Source: Bacteroides mediterraneensis (lineage in GTDB: Bacteria > Bacteroidota > Bacteroidia > Bacteroidales > Bacteroidaceae). Taken from it: DNA of 64,000 bases. The translations under genes were made by a program, and so were the position numbers. The stretch spans positions 1,452,919 through 1,516,918 of the forward strand of contig NZ_LT635783.1 of NCBI RefSeq assembly GCF_900128455.1. The letters are read 5' to 3'. Shown here one piece after another: positions 45,173-54,974 of this stretch. The notes under the pieces were generated by a model, which saw nothing but the letters and a program-made list of their open reading frames with translations, did no database searches and was not told the origin of the DNA. Numbering within the stretch: position 1 is the first letter of the stretch; each line of letters starts with the position of its first letter.

Positions 45173-46087
45173 ATGACCAAAAAATCACCCATTCTCGCGG
45201 TGAACGAAGCCGAGAAAAAAACTTCCCGCAAGCGTCCTGCGGCCAGGAAAAACACGGGCAGACGAAAGACCGCTTCCGGCAAGCCGTCGGGAAGAACCCC
45301 GCGGGGAAAAAGGAAAATCCGCCACTGGCAGATGCCTTCCTGGTGTTATTACCTGTTGTTGGGGGGGATAGGTGCCTGTTTTGTCGTCGCATTCTATTAT
45401 TTCTTTATCCGTCCCTACGCCTACCGCTGGAAACCTTGTTACGGGCTGAAAGCCTACGGGGTATGCCTGCCATACGGGTTTGAGGTGCATGGTTTCGACG
45501 TGTCGCACCATCAGGGGCAGATTGACTGGGCAGAATTGCAGAAAACGCAGAATTCGCCGTTTCCCGTACGGTTCGTGTTCATGAAAGCCTCCGAGGGAGG
45601 GGACTTCAGTGATACGGCATTCATTCATAACTTTGACGAGGCCCGCAAGCATGGGTTCATCCGCGGCGCCTATCATTTTTACAATCCCAAGACAGATGCT
45701 TCCCGCCAGGCCGATTTCTTTATCCGCTCCGTGAAACTGGAGTCGGGCGACCTGCCTCCGGTACTCGACATCGAGGTGAGGGGAGAGAACGAGAAGAAGC
45801 TCCGCCACGACCTGAAAATCTGGCTGGATAAAATCGAACATTATTATCGGGTGAAACCGATTCTCTATACATCCTACAAGTTCAAGACCCGCTACCTGAA
45901 CGACTCCGTCTTCAACTCCTATCCCTATTGGATTGCCCACTACTATGTTGATTCAGTGGAATACAAAGGGCAGTGGCGGTTCTGGCAGCATACCGATGTG
46001 GGTCGTCTGCCGGGTATCCGGGAAGAAGTGGATTTGAACGTGTTCAACGGCACACTCGACGAACTGAAGCGTATGACAATTCCCTGA
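45173..46087 (+). CDS. Membrane-anchored GH25 lysozyme
   Basis: Muramidase of the GH25 (Cellosyl/Lys-type) family, 304 residues. The first 60 residues are very basic and low-complexity (KKTSRKRPAARKNTGRRK; GRTPRGKRKIRHWQM), cytoplasmic, followed by one TM helix (YYLLLGGIGACFVVAFYYFF). The catalytic domain (about 105-300) has HGFDVSHHQGQIDWAEL with the catalytic Asp, FVFMKASEGGDF, GAYHFYNP, LPPVLDIEVRGEN (second acid pair DIE) and ILYTSYKFK. GH25 members in Bacteroidales may act in peptidoglycan turnover or phage/host defence. Starts at ATG 45173; a TTG two codons earlier is possible. Confidence 0.9.
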   Translation: MTKKSPILAVNEAEKKTSRKRPAARKNTGRRKTASGKPSGRTPRGKRKIRHWQMPSWCYYLLLGGIGACFVVAFYYFFIRPYAYRWKPCYGLKAYGVCLPYGFEVHGFDVSHHQGQIDWAELQKTQNSPFPVRFVFMKASEGGDFSDTAFIHNFDEARKHGFIRGAYHFYNPKTDASRQADFFIRSVKLESGDLPPVLDIEVRGENEKKLRHDLKIWLDKIEHYYRVKPILYTSYKFKTRYLNDSVFNSYPYWIAHYYVDSVEYKGQWRFWQHTDVGRLPGIREEVDLNVFNGTLDELKRMTIP

Positions 46088-46125
46088 CTTCCGGAACGCC
46101 TTTCGGAATAGCAAGAGAGATACAA

Positions 46126-46175
46126 ACAAAAAACCCTCCGCAGGTATCCTTTTTCAGGAATCCCTGTGGAGGGTT
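46126..46175. terminator. Bidirectional-looking terminator between the GH25 gene and clpB
   Basis: AACCCTCCGCAG and CTGTGGAGGGTT form a 12-pair stem (one G-U/G-T step). Read on the minus strand it is followed by TTTTTTG, so it is chiefly the clpB terminator; on the plus strand it ends with CATTTTAT. Confidence 0.8.
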
Positions 46176-46215
46176 CATTTTATATAATAGAAGATAAGGG
46201 AAAAATTCCGCAGAC

Positions 46216-48804
46216 TTAGTTACGGAACTTCAATCCATCACCCTCGCGCTCTACGATAATCGGTTTCTCGCGGTTCACTTCCTGCGACAGAAGTTTCTTT
46301 GACAAATCGTTCAGCAAGTAGCGCTGGATGGCACGTTTAACCGGACGTGCACCGAATTCCGGATCGTAGCCGGCAGTAGCCAGGAAGTCGATGGCTTCGT
46401 CGCTCATCTGCAAGGTTACACCGTTGTCCTCCAGCATCTTCTGGATGCCTTTGATTTGCAAGCGGACAATCTGTTCGATTTGCGGCTTGTTCAGCGGCTG
46501 GAACATGATAATCTCATCGATACGGTTCAGGAACTCCGGACGGATGGTCTTCTTCAGCATGTTCATTACCTCTTTCTTGGTCTCGTCTACCACCTGGTCG
46601 TGGTTCTGGTCGTTAATCTTCTCGAACTGACTCTGGATGTACGAGCTGCCCAAGTTGGAAGTCATGATGATGATGGTGTTCTTGAAGTTCACCGTACGTC
46701 CCTTGTTGTCGGTCAGACGTCCGTCGTCCAGTACCTGCAACAAGATGTTGAACACATCCGGATGTGCCTTTTCGATTTCATCGAACAAGACCACTGAATA
46801 CGGTTTCCGGCGAACGGCTTCGGTCAGCTGCCCCCCTTCATCGTAACCAACGTATCCCGGAGGCGCACCAATCAGACGTGACACGGTATGCTTTTCCTGA
46901 TACTCACTCATATCGATACGCGTCATCAGCGATTCATCGTTGAACAGGTATTCTGCCAAAGCCTTGGCCAGTTCGGTTTTACCGACACCGGTCGTACCCA
47001 GGAAGATGAACGAACCAATCGGACGTCTCGGGTCTTGCAGTCCGGCACGGCTACGACGTACGGCATCTGCCACAGCCTGGATGGCTTCATCCTGTCCGAT
47101 GACCCGCTTGTGCAGTTCGTCTTCCAGGTGGAGCAGTTTTTCACGTTCGCTCTGCAACATACGGCTTACCGGTATGCCCGTCCAGCGGGATACCACGTCG
47201 GCGATGTCTTCTGCCGTTACCTCTTCCTTGATCAAGGCGTTGTCGCCCTGTTTCTTCTTCAAGTCCTCTTGGATAGACTTGATTTCGTTCTCCAGTGCCT
47301 GCAGCTTTCCGTAACGGATTTCGGCCACCTTTCCGTAGTCGCCTTCACGTTCTGCCTTATCAGCTTCGAACTTGAGTTGTTCGATTTCCTTCTTGTTCTG
47401 CTGAATCTTGTTCACCAGTTCCTTCTCACTCTGCCATTTGGCCTTGTAAGAAGTCTCCTGTTCCTTCAGTTCCGCAATCTCCTTGTTCAACTGAGCCAGT
47501 TTTGCCTCGTCCTTTTCCCGCTTGATGGCCTCGCGTTCAATTTCGAGCTGTTTCAACCGGCGTTCAATCTCATCCAGTTCTTCCGGTAGAGAGTCACGTT
47601 CCATACGCAGCTTGGCAGCCGCCTCATCCATCAGGTCGATGGCCTTATCCGGCAAGAAACGGTCGGTGATGTACCGGCTGCTCAGTTCCACAGCCGCAAT
47701 GATGGCCTCATCCTTGATACGTACCTGATGGTGGTTTTCGTAACGCTCCTTCAGTCCACGCAAGATGGAGATAGAGCTGGCCGTATCCGGTTCGTCTACC
47801 ATGACGGTCTGGAAACGACGTTCCAACGCCTTATCCTTCTCGAAATACTTCTGGTATTCGTCGAGGGTAGTGGCACCGATGCTCCGCAGTTCCCCACGGG
47901 CCAAGGCCGGTTTCAGGATGTTGGCCGCATCCATGGCACCTTCGCCTTTTCCGGCACCCACCAAGGTGTGGATTTCATCGATGAAGAGGATGATGTTTCC
48001 ATCAGACTTCTTCACTTCGTTGATGACCGATTTCAGACGTTCCTCAAATTCACCTTTGTATTTGGCACCTGCCACCAGCGCACCCATATCCAGTGAGAAC
48101 AGCTGTTTGTTCTTCAGGTTTTCCGGCACATCGCCCCGAAGGATTCGCTGTGCCAGTCCCTCTACGATGGCCGTCTTACCGGTACCCGGTTCACCAATCA
48201 GAATCGGGTTGTTCTTCGTACGCCGGCTCAGAATCTGCAACACCCGTCGGATTTCCTCGTCACGGCCGATGACCGGGTCGAGCTTTCCGCTTCGTGCAGC
48301 TTCTATCAGGTTGATGGCATATTTATTCAGTGATTGATACGTATCTTCACTAGATTGCGAGGTGACATTCTGTCCCTGACGCAATTCCTGGATGGCAGCC
48401 CGCAGCTCCTTGTCGGTCAGCCCTGCATCCTTCAGCATGGTAGCCACCGTGCTTTTCACGTTCAGCAGTGCCAGCAGCATGGCTTCGAGTGACACATATT
48501 CGTCGCCCAGTTCCTTGGATACCTCCACGGCCTTCTGCAACACTTCGTTGGCGTCACGGCTCAGGTAGGGTTCTCCTCCCGATACCTTCGGCAAGGAAGC
48601 AATCTGCCGGTCGAGTACGGTTTCTATCTGCTGGCCGTTTATGCCGAGTTTCTGGAAAATGAAGTTGGTTACATTTTCGCCCACCTTCAGCAAACCTGCC
48701 ATCAAATGTTCCGGCTCGATGGCCTGCTGTCCGCGGTTCTGTACCAGATTCACCGCCTCCTGCACTGCCTCTTGCGATTTGATTGTAAAGTTGTTAAAGT
48801 TCAT
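46216..48804 (-). CDS. clpB: ATP-dependent disaggregase ClpB
   Basis: Hsp100 chaperone that resolves protein aggregates with DnaK-DnaJ-GrpE. From the ATG at 48802-48804 ([27 protein letters not shown]) the product is 862 residues. Two AAA+ modules: Walker [16 protein letters not shown] (about 205) and [19 protein letters not shown] (about 605), Walker [14 protein letters not shown] and [14 protein letters not shown]; a coiled-coil middle domain (about 410-525, [20 protein letters not shown]), and the N-terminal Clp repeats. No ClpP-binding IGL tripeptide is obvious. A longer start (48948) exists in the ORF but the first 48 residues are not Clp-like. A good ribosome-binding AGGAG lies just before the chosen start. 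Confidence 0.96.
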   Translation of the reverse strand: MNFNNFTIKSQEAVQEAVNLVQNRGQQAIEPEHLMAGLLKVGENVTNFIFQKLGINGQQIETVLDRQIASLPKVSGGEPYLSRDANEVLQKAVEVSKELGDEYVSLEAMLLALLNVKSTVATMLKDAGLTDKELRAAIQELRQGQNVTSQSSEDTYQSLNKYAINLIEAARSGKLDPVIGRDEEIRRVLQILSRRTKNNPILIGEPGTGKTAIVEGLAQRILRGDVPENLKNKQLFSLDMGALVAGAKYKGEFEERLKSVINEVKKSDGNIILFIDEIHTLVGAGKGEGAMDAANILKPALARGELRSIGATTLDEYQKYFEKDKALERRFQTVMVDEPDTASSISILRGLKERYENHHQVRIKDEAIIAAVELSSRYITDRFLPDKAIDLMDEAAAKLRMERDSLPEELDEIERRLKQLEIEREAIKREKDEAKLAQLNKEIAELKEQETSYKAKWQSEKELVNKIQQNKKEIEQLKFEADKAEREGDYGKVAEIRYGKLQALENEIKSIQEDLKKKQGDNALIKEEVTAEDIADVVSRWTGIPVSRMLQSEREKLLHLEDELHKRVIGQDEAIQAVADAVRRSRAGLQDPRRPIGSFIFLGTTGVGKTELAKALAEYLFNDESLMTRIDMSEYQEKHTVSRLIGAPPGYVGYDEGGQLTEAVRRKPYSVVLFDEIEKAHPDVFNILLQVLDDGRLTDNKGRTVNFKNTIIIMTSNLGSSYIQSQFEKINDQNHDQVVDETKKEVMNMLKKTIRPEFLNRIDEIIMFQPLNKPQIEQIVRLQIKGIQKMLEDNGVTLQMSDEAIDFLATAGYDPEFGARPVKRAIQRYLLNDLSKKLLSQEVNREKPIIVEREGDGLKFRN

Positions 48805-49005
48805 AAATGGTCTCCTTTCTCGTTCTTGTTGTTTTTCTTTTTCTTTGCCGGGAGCCTCCCGCCTTGTGACAGGCGGCGCACCGACGCTTACCTTTATGCA
48901 AACTCTTTGCCAACGCCTGTCGGTCGGGAAAACCTGCCGAATTGTCATTCTGTATGGTTTTTATACTGAAGATCTGTCAGTTACGACCTGCTTTTTGTCA
49001 GTCGG

Positions 49006-49115
49006 AAAAACGCACTTGCGTTTGGATTAAAACGTCGAAGCGTTTTCTCTAAAACGTACTTGCGTTTTACTTCAAACGCACTTACGTTTTACCTCAAACG
49101 TACTTGTGTTTTGGA
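49006..49115. repeat. Cluster of five short degenerate palindromes, core AAACGTACTTGCGTTT
   Basis: The 469-base spacer 48805-49273 has no gene I can support; its main content is this cluster. Units: AAACGCACTTGCGTTT, AAACGTCGAAGCGTTT, AAACGTACTTGCGTTT, AAACGCACTTACGTTT and AAACGTACTTGTGTTT, at a period of about 22 bases. The consensus is the reverse complement of the cluster at 14.2 kb. The first half of the spacer (48805-49000) shows nothing I can call. Confidence 0.85.
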
Positions 49116-49240
49116 TGAGGCGTAAGTAGCTGTAAACGAGTGGATTGTGTGGAACTCGGTTCCGGATGGGCCGATAGGGGTGAAGAAATTGGCTTCATTG
49201 AAATAACGGTAGAAAAATGCGGGCTCTCGGATATTTTTCG

Positions 49241-49248
49241 TACCTTTG
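49241..49248 (+). promoter_or_regulatory. Candidate -7 element of the AAA-ATPase gene
   Basis: TACCTTTG, fitting TAnnTTTG, 25 bases before the ATG at 49274. A weak -33 is not identified. Confidence 0.45.
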
Positions 49249-49273
49249 TCTGAAGGCTTTTAATTGTGCATGT

Positions 49274-50839
49274 ATGAAATACCCAATCGGAATACAGAGT
49301 TTTGACCGCATCATAGAAGACGGTTATGTGTACGTAGATAAGACGGATATGGTTTATTCGCTTGCTCAGGAAGGTTCGATTTACTTTCTGAGCCGTCCGC
49401 GGCGTTTCGGAAAGAGCCTGCTGGTTTCCACGCTGAAGAATTATTTTCTTGGGCGGAAGGAACTGTTCAAGGGGCTGAAGATAGACCGTCTGGAGAAGGA
49501 TTGGAAGGTGTATCCGGTATTTCATTTGGATTTCAATGGTTCCAATTTCATGCAGAAAGGAGTGCTGGAAGAACGCTTGGATAATTATGTATCCGAGTGG
49601 GAAGCTTGCTACGGACTGCCCTCTGAAAGTGACAGGCTGGATGTGGGATTCCGTTTTATCAAGGTGCTTCGTGCGGCCCACGAACAGACGGGGCGTCGTG
49701 CGGTAGTGCTGGTGGATGAATACGACAAGCCGATATTGGACGTGCTGGATGTGGATAAGAATCTGGAAGAAGAGCACCGCAACATCCTGAAAGCGTTTTA
49801 TTCCGTGTTCAAGGGAGCCGACGAGCATCTGCAGTTCGTGTTCCTGACGGGCGTGACGAAATTCTCGCAGGTGAGCGTGTTCAGTGGTTTCAACCAGCCT
49901 TTCGACATCAGCATGCACGGCAAGTATGAGACGCTTTGCGGCATCACGCAGGAGGAACTGGAGAATACTTTCCGGGAGCCGATGGAGCGCATGGCGCAGG
50001 TGTACGGATGTACGTACGAGGAAATGCGTAACCGACTGAAGGCCCAGTACGACGGCTATCATTTCAGTAAGAATATGACGGACATCTATAACCCGTTCAG
50101 TCTGCTGAATGCTTTTGCCACACTTGATATTTCCGACTACTGGTTCAAGAGTGGTACGCCTACTTACCTGATTCGTCTGCTTTCGCACACGAACGAAAAT
50201 ATGGACGAAATTACGGGCCGGTATTATGCGCCGAAGGAGTTTATCGACTACAAGGCAGATGTGGAACAGCCGCTTCCGATGATTTACCAGAGTGGTTATC
50301 TCACCATCAAGAACTTTGACCGGGATTTTGACTTGTTCCTGTTGGATTATCCCAACAAGGAGGTGAAGGAAGGTTTTCTGTCGATGGTGGCTTCCAAATA
50401 CTTCGATAACGGGGATAAGATTTATCCTTGGGTGCGGGAGGCGACCATATTTCTGCGGAAAGGGGAATTGGACAATTTCCGTACGGGGCTGACTTCTTTC
50501 CTGGCAAGCATACCTTATACGATGCGCCGCAAGGAGAACGAACGGGAACGGGAGCGTTATTTCCATTATACGTTCTACCTGATTATGCGGTTGATAAGCG
50601 TCTATACGGTCTACACGGAGAAGGTGCAGAGTCAGGGCCGCGTGGATTGTGTGGTGGAGACGCCGCAGTATGTCTATATCTTTGAGTTCAAGCTGGACGG
50701 GACGGCCGATGAGGCCTTGCGCCAGATAGAGGAAAAAGGCTATGCCCGCGAGTATGAGTCGGACAGCCGCAAGCTGTACAGGATAGGGGCCGTGTTCTCT
50801 TCCGAAACGGGTGCCATCGGCGACTGGAAACAACTATAA
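49274..50839 (+). CDS. AAA-ATPase with C-terminal PD-(D/E)XK nuclease-like domain
   Basis: A 521-residue protein of the type common in multiple copies in Bacteroidales (AAA-ATPase_like plus PD-(D/E)XK). The N-terminus MKYPIGIQSFDRIIEDGYVY is family-typical; then a Walker A of RPRRFGKSLLVSTL near residue 38, AVVLVDEYDKPILD (Walker B), and SQVSVFSGFNQPFD. The C-terminal nuclease-like part has GRVDCVVETPQYVYIFEFKL (D...ExK pattern, about 455-475). Start at ATG 49274; an upstream in-frame ATG (49217) precedes the -7 box. Biological role is unclear. Confidence 0.9.
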   Translation: MKYPIGIQSFDRIIEDGYVYVDKTDMVYSLAQEGSIYFLSRPRRFGKSLLVSTLKNYFLGRKELFKGLKIDRLEKDWKVYPVFHLDFNGSNFMQKGVLEERLDNYVSEWEACYGLPSESDRLDVGFRFIKVLRAAHEQTGRRAVVLVDEYDKPILDVLDVDKNLEEEHRNILKAFYSVFKGADEHLQFVFLTGVTKFSQVSVFSGFNQPFDISMHGKYETLCGITQEELENTFREPMERMAQVYGCTYEEMRNRLKAQYDGYHFSKNMTDIYNPFSLLNAFATLDISDYWFKSGTPTYLIRLLSHTNENMDEITGRYYAPKEFIDYKADVEQPLPMIYQSGYLTIKNFDRDFDLFLLDYPNKEVKEGFLSMVASKYFDNGDKIYPWVREATIFLRKGELDNFRTGLTSFLASIPYTMRRKENERERERYFHYTFYLIMRLISVYTVYTEKVQSQGRVDCVVETPQYVYIFEFKLDGTADEALRQIEEKGYAREYESDSRKLYRIGAVFSSETGAIGDWKQL

Positions 50840-50861
50840 ACGGAAACACATTAACTAATTT

Positions 50862-51443
50862 ATGGAAAAGAAAATACCCTTTGCTTCTGATGTGATTTTG
50901 ATAGATGCTGCTTTCTTGGACCGCGTGGGCGGGGATATGGCGGCTCATTTTGCGCCCCTGGTGGGCCGGGAACTGCCTAAGGCCGACTTGGCGGTGCTGT
51001 TGGAATGTCTGGCGCTGGATGCCGGACTGGAACCGGGGCAGCACGAGATACAGGTGATTTTTGTGTACGATGCGGCACATGGCCGGATGCGTTTCTGTGC
51101 GCCTTCCGACTTGGAAAAAGAGATTCACGGCATGGCTTTCCAAAGCCGGCTGGGTGAGTTCTCACTGTATGCGTTCCAGACTTCGGGAATGGCCCGGCGG
51201 GAAGACTTGTTCGGTGAATCGTTGCAGTTGCTCACGGAGTCGAAAGACGCGCGCCGGGTGATGCTGGTGCCCGATGAGGGAGAATATGGCTCTGCCGTGG
51301 CCGAACTGGCAGAGAAGATGAAAGACAAGGAGAGTGTGACCGTGTTCGGCATGAACCCTCCGGCACACGAGTGCAGTTACCGTTTTGAGATGCTCGGGTT
51401 TGCCGTGCTTCAGTCGCTGGGCATCCGGGCAGAGGAACTTTAA
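50862..51443 (+). CDS. Conserved Bacteroidales protein of unknown function (possibly DUF6621)
   Basis: A 193-residue protein without signal or TM. VILIDAAFLDRVGGDMAAHF at the start and RRVMLVPDEGEYGSAVAELAEKM with TVFGMNPP later give alternating strands and helices with acidic residues at strand ends, faintly like a NYN/PIN nuclease fold; that is only a pattern impression. The family may be DUF6621. Starts 22 bases after the AAA-ATPase gene and is followed 15 bases later by the LysR gene, so the three may be one transcript. Confidence 0.75.
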   Translation: MEKKIPFASDVILIDAAFLDRVGGDMAAHFAPLVGRELPKADLAVLLECLALDAGLEPGQHEIQVIFVYDAAHGRMRFCAPSDLEKEIHGMAFQSRLGEFSLYAFQTSGMARREDLFGESLQLLTESKDARRVMLVPDEGEYGSAVAELAEKMKDKESVTVFGMNPPAHECSYRFEMLGFAVLQSLGIRAEEL

Positions 51444-51458
51444 TCCGTGGAGTAGCCT

Positions 51459-52355
51459 ATGTCTGATTTCCGTTTGAAAGCATTCTACAGTGTGGCCCGC
51501 AACCTCAGCTTTACCAAGGCCTCGCAGGAATTGTTCGTGAGCCAGCCGGCCGTGACCAAGCATGTGCGGGAGCTGGAAAGTCTTTACGGGGTGCGCCTGT
51601 TCGACCGTAAGGGGAACTCCATCTCGCTCACGGAGGCGGGGAAGCTACTCATGGAGCATTGCGAACGTATCCTGGCCGACTACCGCAAGCTGGAGTACGA
51701 CATGCACCAGCTGAACAACGAATATGCGGGGGAACTGCGACTGGGAGCGAGTACGACCATCTCGCAATATGTGCTTCCACCTGTACTGGCTGCTTATACG
51801 GAACGTTATCCCCAGATGAGTGTGTCGCTCATGGATACCAACTCGCGCAATGTGGAGAAGGCGTTGCAGGAGCATACCATCGACGTGGGGATGGTGGAAG
51901 GTGTGTTCCGCCTGCCCAACCTGCGCTATGAACCTTTCCTGTGCGACGAGCTGGTGCCGGTGGTGTGTCCGCGCGGACGCTGGGCCGGAAAGGAGGAACT
52001 GACATTGGACGAGTTTACCCGTGTGCCGCTGGTGCTCCGTGAACGGGGTTCGGGCACGCTGGATGCCATTGAGATGGTGTTGGCTGAGCAGGGGTTGAAA
52101 CTCTCGTCACTGAACGTGCGGATGCACCTGGGCAGCACGGAGGGTATCAAGTCGTTCCTGCGGTGCAGTGACTGCATGGGGATTGTATCGGTCTGCGCCT
52201 TGGGGCGGGAACTGAAAGCCGGCGACTTTCAGGTGATTGACATTGAAGGCTTGCAGTTCAAGCGGCATTTCTGTTTTGTATCGGCCCAAGGACAGGAGGC
52301 CGATACCGTATTGCATTTCATGCGTTTTGTCCGGCATTTCCTTGCGGGGAAGTAA
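51459..52355 (+). CDS. LysR-type transcriptional regulator
   Basis: A 298-residue regulator. The N-terminal winged helix is complete (DFRLKAFYSVARNLSFTKAS, QELFVSQPAVTKHVRELESL, RLFDRKGNSISLTEAG, residues 2-55). The effector-binding domain (about 90-295) follows, with GELRLGASTTISQYVLPPVLA at its start, as in the CysB/CysL-like subgroup. Typically controls a divergent gene, but here the neighbours are convergent (MFS gene) or upstream co-directional, so the target is unknown. Confidence 0.94.
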   Translation: MSDFRLKAFYSVARNLSFTKASQELFVSQPAVTKHVRELESLYGVRLFDRKGNSISLTEAGKLLMEHCERILADYRKLEYDMHQLNNEYAGELRLGASTTISQYVLPPVLAAYTERYPQMSVSLMDTNSRNVEKALQEHTIDVGMVEGVFRLPNLRYEPFLCDELVPVVCPRGRWAGKEELTLDEFTRVPLVLRERGSGTLDAIEMVLAEQGLKLSSLNVRMHLGSTEGIKSFLRCSDCMGIVSVCALGRELKAGDFQVIDIEGLQFKRHFCFVSAQGQEADTVLHFMRFVRHFLAGK

Positions 52356-52377
52356 AGACCGGACGGGGCGCTTCTTT

Positions 52378-53646
52378 TTATTTCTTACCAAATTCAGGGT
52401 CGATTTTCAGCAGGGCGGTCACACCGAAGGTGGCCAGGGTGCAGACCATAATCCAGATGAAGAACAGCTGGTAGCCCAGGGTTTCCTGCATCCATCCTGC
52501 AATCATGCCCGGCAGCATCATGCCCAAGGCCATGAAGGCCGTACAGATGGCATAGTGCGAGGTCTTGTGCGAGCCGTTGGCAAAATAAATCAGGTAGAGC
52601 ATGTAGGCCGTGAAACCGAATCCGTAGCCGAACTGTTCCACGAAGATGCAGCTGTTGATGAGGACGAGGCTGTCGGGCTGGGCGTAGCTCAGGTACACAT
52701 AAACCAGGTCGGGCAGGGAGATGGCCCACACCATGGGCCAGAGCCAGCGGCGGAGTCCGTGGCGTGCCACCGCAATGCCTCCCAGGATGCCACCCAGGGT
52801 CAGTCCGACGATGCCGAGGGTACCTTGTGCGAATCCGATTTGGGCGGTGGTCATGCCGAGTCCTCCTTGTTCCACAGGGTCGAGCAGGAAGGGGATGCCC
52901 ATCTTGGCCAGCTGGGCTTCCGGCAGGCGGTAGAGCAGCATGAACAGGATGGCAGTGAGGGCCTGCTCTTTCTGGAAGAAGGAACGGAAAGTGAGCAGGA
53001 AGTCGGTCAGAATGCCTTTGGCGTTCCTCCGATGCGTGGCCGAAGGACGGTCCTGGTCGGGCCGCGGTAAGACGAAAGAATGGTAAAGCCACAAGGCCAG
53101 CAGACAGCCTGCCAGGGTAAAGAAGGTGATGCTCCAGGCGTAGGAAGTGCGGCCGGTCACTTCTTCCAGCCCTCCGGCCAGCATGATGAGCAGCCCTTGT
53201 CCGGCAATGGTGGCAAAGCGGTAGAAGGTGCTGCGGATGCCCACGAAGAAGGCTTGCTGGTGGGAGGTAAGCCCCAGCATATAGAACCCGTCGGCGGCGA
53301 TGTCGTGGGTGGCGGAACTGAAGGCCACCAGCCAGAACACGGCCAGGGTGGTCTGGAAAAAATGGCTCGTAGGGATGGTGAAGGCAATGCCGGCCAGTCC
53401 AGCTCCCAGCAGCAGCTGGGTGGTGACAATCCACCACCGTTTGGTGCGGAGTAGGTCGACAAACGGGCTCCACAGGGGCTTGATGACCCAAGGCAGGTTC
53501 AGCCAGCTGGTGTAGAGGGCTACCTCCGTGTTCGAGATGCCCATCCGCTTGTACATCACCAGCGAGAGAATCATGACCGCTACGTAGGGAAGGCCTTCGG
53601 CAAAGTAGAGCGAAGGCACCCAATACCAAGGAGAACGTGTGTGCAT
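52378..53646 (-). CDS. AmpG-like MFS permease
   Basis: Inner-membrane transporter of 422 residues with about 12 TM helices. It has the AmpG/PAT-type N-terminal features (WVPSLYFAEGLPYVAVMILS, NLPWVIKPLWSPFVDLLRTKRW), and motif A-like loops between TM2-3. Members of this family import muropeptides (anhydro-disaccharide peptides) or acetyl-CoA-type substrates; AmpG is favoured by the neighbours. It lies 12 bases downstream of the SpoIID-domain gene, in one operon with it and the glycosyltransferase-phosphorylase gene. Substrate is inferred. Confidence 0.85.
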   Translation of the reverse strand: MHTRSPWYWVPSLYFAEGLPYVAVMILSLVMYKRMGISNTEVALYTSWLNLPWVIKPLWSPFVDLLRTKRWWIVTTQLLLGAGLAGIAFTIPTSHFFQTTLAVFWLVAFSSATHDIAADGFYMLGLTSHQQAFFVGIRSTFYRFATIAGQGLLIMLAGGLEEVTGRTSYAWSITFFTLAGCLLALWLYHSFVLPRPDQDRPSATHRRNAKGILTDFLLTFRSFFQKEQALTAILFMLLYRLPEAQLAKMGIPFLLDPVEQGGLGMTTAQIGFAQGTLGIVGLTLGGILGGIAVARHGLRRWLWPMVWAISLPDLVYVYLSYAQPDSLVLINSCIFVEQFGYGFGFTAYMLYLIYFANGSHKTSHYAICTAFMALGMMLPGMIAGWMQETLGYQLFFIWIMVCTLATFGVTALLKIDPEFGKK

Positions 53647-53658
53647 GGCCGTCAGGAT

Positions 53659-54969
53659 TTAGTATAACTTGCGGATTTCAGCTCCTTGGTAGTAGTGCAG
53701 CAGAATCTGGTCGTAGGCATAGCCTTTCTCGCCCATCACGGCGGCACCAATCTGGCAGAGTCCCACGCCGTGTCCCCATCCGGCGCCGGTCAGTTCGAAC
53801 CATTCCGGTACACCGTTCACCTCCGGTCCCTTGTCGACCACGAAGGCCGAGCTGAACAGGTGGGTGGGTGAGAGGGTCCGTCGTATCTCCAGTTCTTTTC
53901 CGATAATCATCGTCTTCAAAGTACCCACAATCTTCAGGCGGCTGATGCGGCCCGACTTTCCACGTTCCACGGGAATAAGGTCGAGAATCTCGCCGTAGTC
54001 ATTTTTGGTGTGGGTGGCAATCAGTCCGGCCAGTTCCGTCTGCGTATATCTCACTTTCCAGCGGTAGAAGTCCTGCGTCTCCTGGTCGTAGTGGTTGAGA
54101 ATCTGGGAGAGGATTTTCGGGTTGGTGGTGTGGCAGAACGATTCCGGCCGTTGGCGGATCCAGCGTTCGGCTTCCTCCTCCTTTGTCAGGTCGGGCAGCG
54201 GGGATTCGGTGTCCAGGTCGCGCACGGCACTGAGGTAGGGATATTTCTTGTCCTCCCAGCAGTAGTTGAATTCTTCGGTCACCCCACCGCAGCACTTGGA
54301 GAAGCGGGCGTCGCAGATGGCGTGCTTGTACATGAGCACCTGGCCGCGGGTTTCCTTGACCGCCTCCACCACGCTCTGGTTCGATGCGCGGGTGATGCCT
54401 TGGTAGCGCTGGCAATGGTCGTCGGCACAGACGTCGAAGATGGTATGGTCTTCGCGGTCGTACCAGCGGATGTATTCCGTATCGGTCTTGAAGAAGGGGA
54501 AGAAGCCGCTGCTTTGTTTGCTGAGGGCTTTCCGTTTCTCAATCTGGGCCAGCAGCCAGCTCCGGGAAATCACGGCATGGGCTTTCAGGAACTCCAAGGA
54601 AGAGGTGGCATTCATCTCCGACGAAATGACACTGGTCAGGTAGTCCTCGGCCGGAAGCTGGTTGATGGCCGTAATCTTTCCCTCGTCCACCACCAGTCGC
54701 AGGGTGCCCAGGAAGGTCTGTGTCTCCTGTCGCTCCCAGTGGAAGTTGATACCGATGGTCACATCTTCGAGCGAGAAGGAAGCATCGTCTTCCAGTGGGG
54801 TGAAAGTCAGTTCGCGGTACACGTTGCCGTTCCAGAAAATGCCTCCTTCGTCGAAGGATACATGCTGTTTGCCGGAGACGGTTTCCCCTTTGGCCAGGAA
54901 CTTGGCATTGAGGGTGAAATGTATTTCAAGGGCATTGACGATGCCCACGTTTATTTCGGGTTCTTTCAT
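53659..54969 (-). CDS. SpoIID/LytB-domain protein without a signal peptide
   Basis: SpoIID proteins are lytic transglycosylases on peptide-free glycan or amidase enhancers. The 436-residue product from ATG 54967-54969 (MKEPEINVGIVNALEIHFTLN) has the SpoIID core at about 120-260: EDYLTSVISSEMNATSSLEFLKAHAVISRSWLL contains the key Glu, and ACDARFS/CCGGVTEEF-type and WGHGVGLCQIGAAVMGEKGYAYDQILLHYYQG mark the end. Notably, no N-terminal signal or TM segment is visible, so it may be cytoplasmic. A longer ORF start (55122) adds Arg-rich shadow sequence. It starts 5 bases after the upstream gene's stop and belongs to a three-gene operon. Confidence 0.9.
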   Translation of the reverse strand: MKEPEINVGIVNALEIHFTLNAKFLAKGETVSGKQHVSFDEGGIFWNGNVYRELTFTPLEDDASFSLEDVTIGINFHWERQETQTFLGTLRLVVDEGKITAINQLPAEDYLTSVISSEMNATSSLEFLKAHAVISRSWLLAQIEKRKALSKQSSGFFPFFKTDTEYIRWYDREDHTIFDVCADDHCQRYQGITRASNQSVVEAVKETRGQVLMYKHAICDARFSKCCGGVTEEFNYCWEDKKYPYLSAVRDLDTESPLPDLTKEEEAERWIRQRPESFCHTTNPKILSQILNHYDQETQDFYRWKVRYTQTELAGLIATHTKNDYGEILDLIPVERGKSGRISRLKIVGTLKTMIIGKELEIRRTLSPTHLFSSAFVVDKGPEVNGVPEWFELTGAGWGHGVGLCQIGAAVMGEKGYAYDQILLHYYQGAEIRKLY

Positions 54970-54974
54970 GGGGC

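Noticed and set aside
46216..48948. Extended clpB start with 48 extra residues
   Set aside because: The extension is Arg/Glu-rich with no Clp homology, and the ATG at 48804 has a ribosome-binding site and the standard ClpB N-terminus.
49094..50833. Antisense ORF of 579 codons opposite the AAA-ATPase gene
   Set aside because: Shadow of the well-supported ATPase gene; composition is not protein-like and it begins in the repeat cluster.
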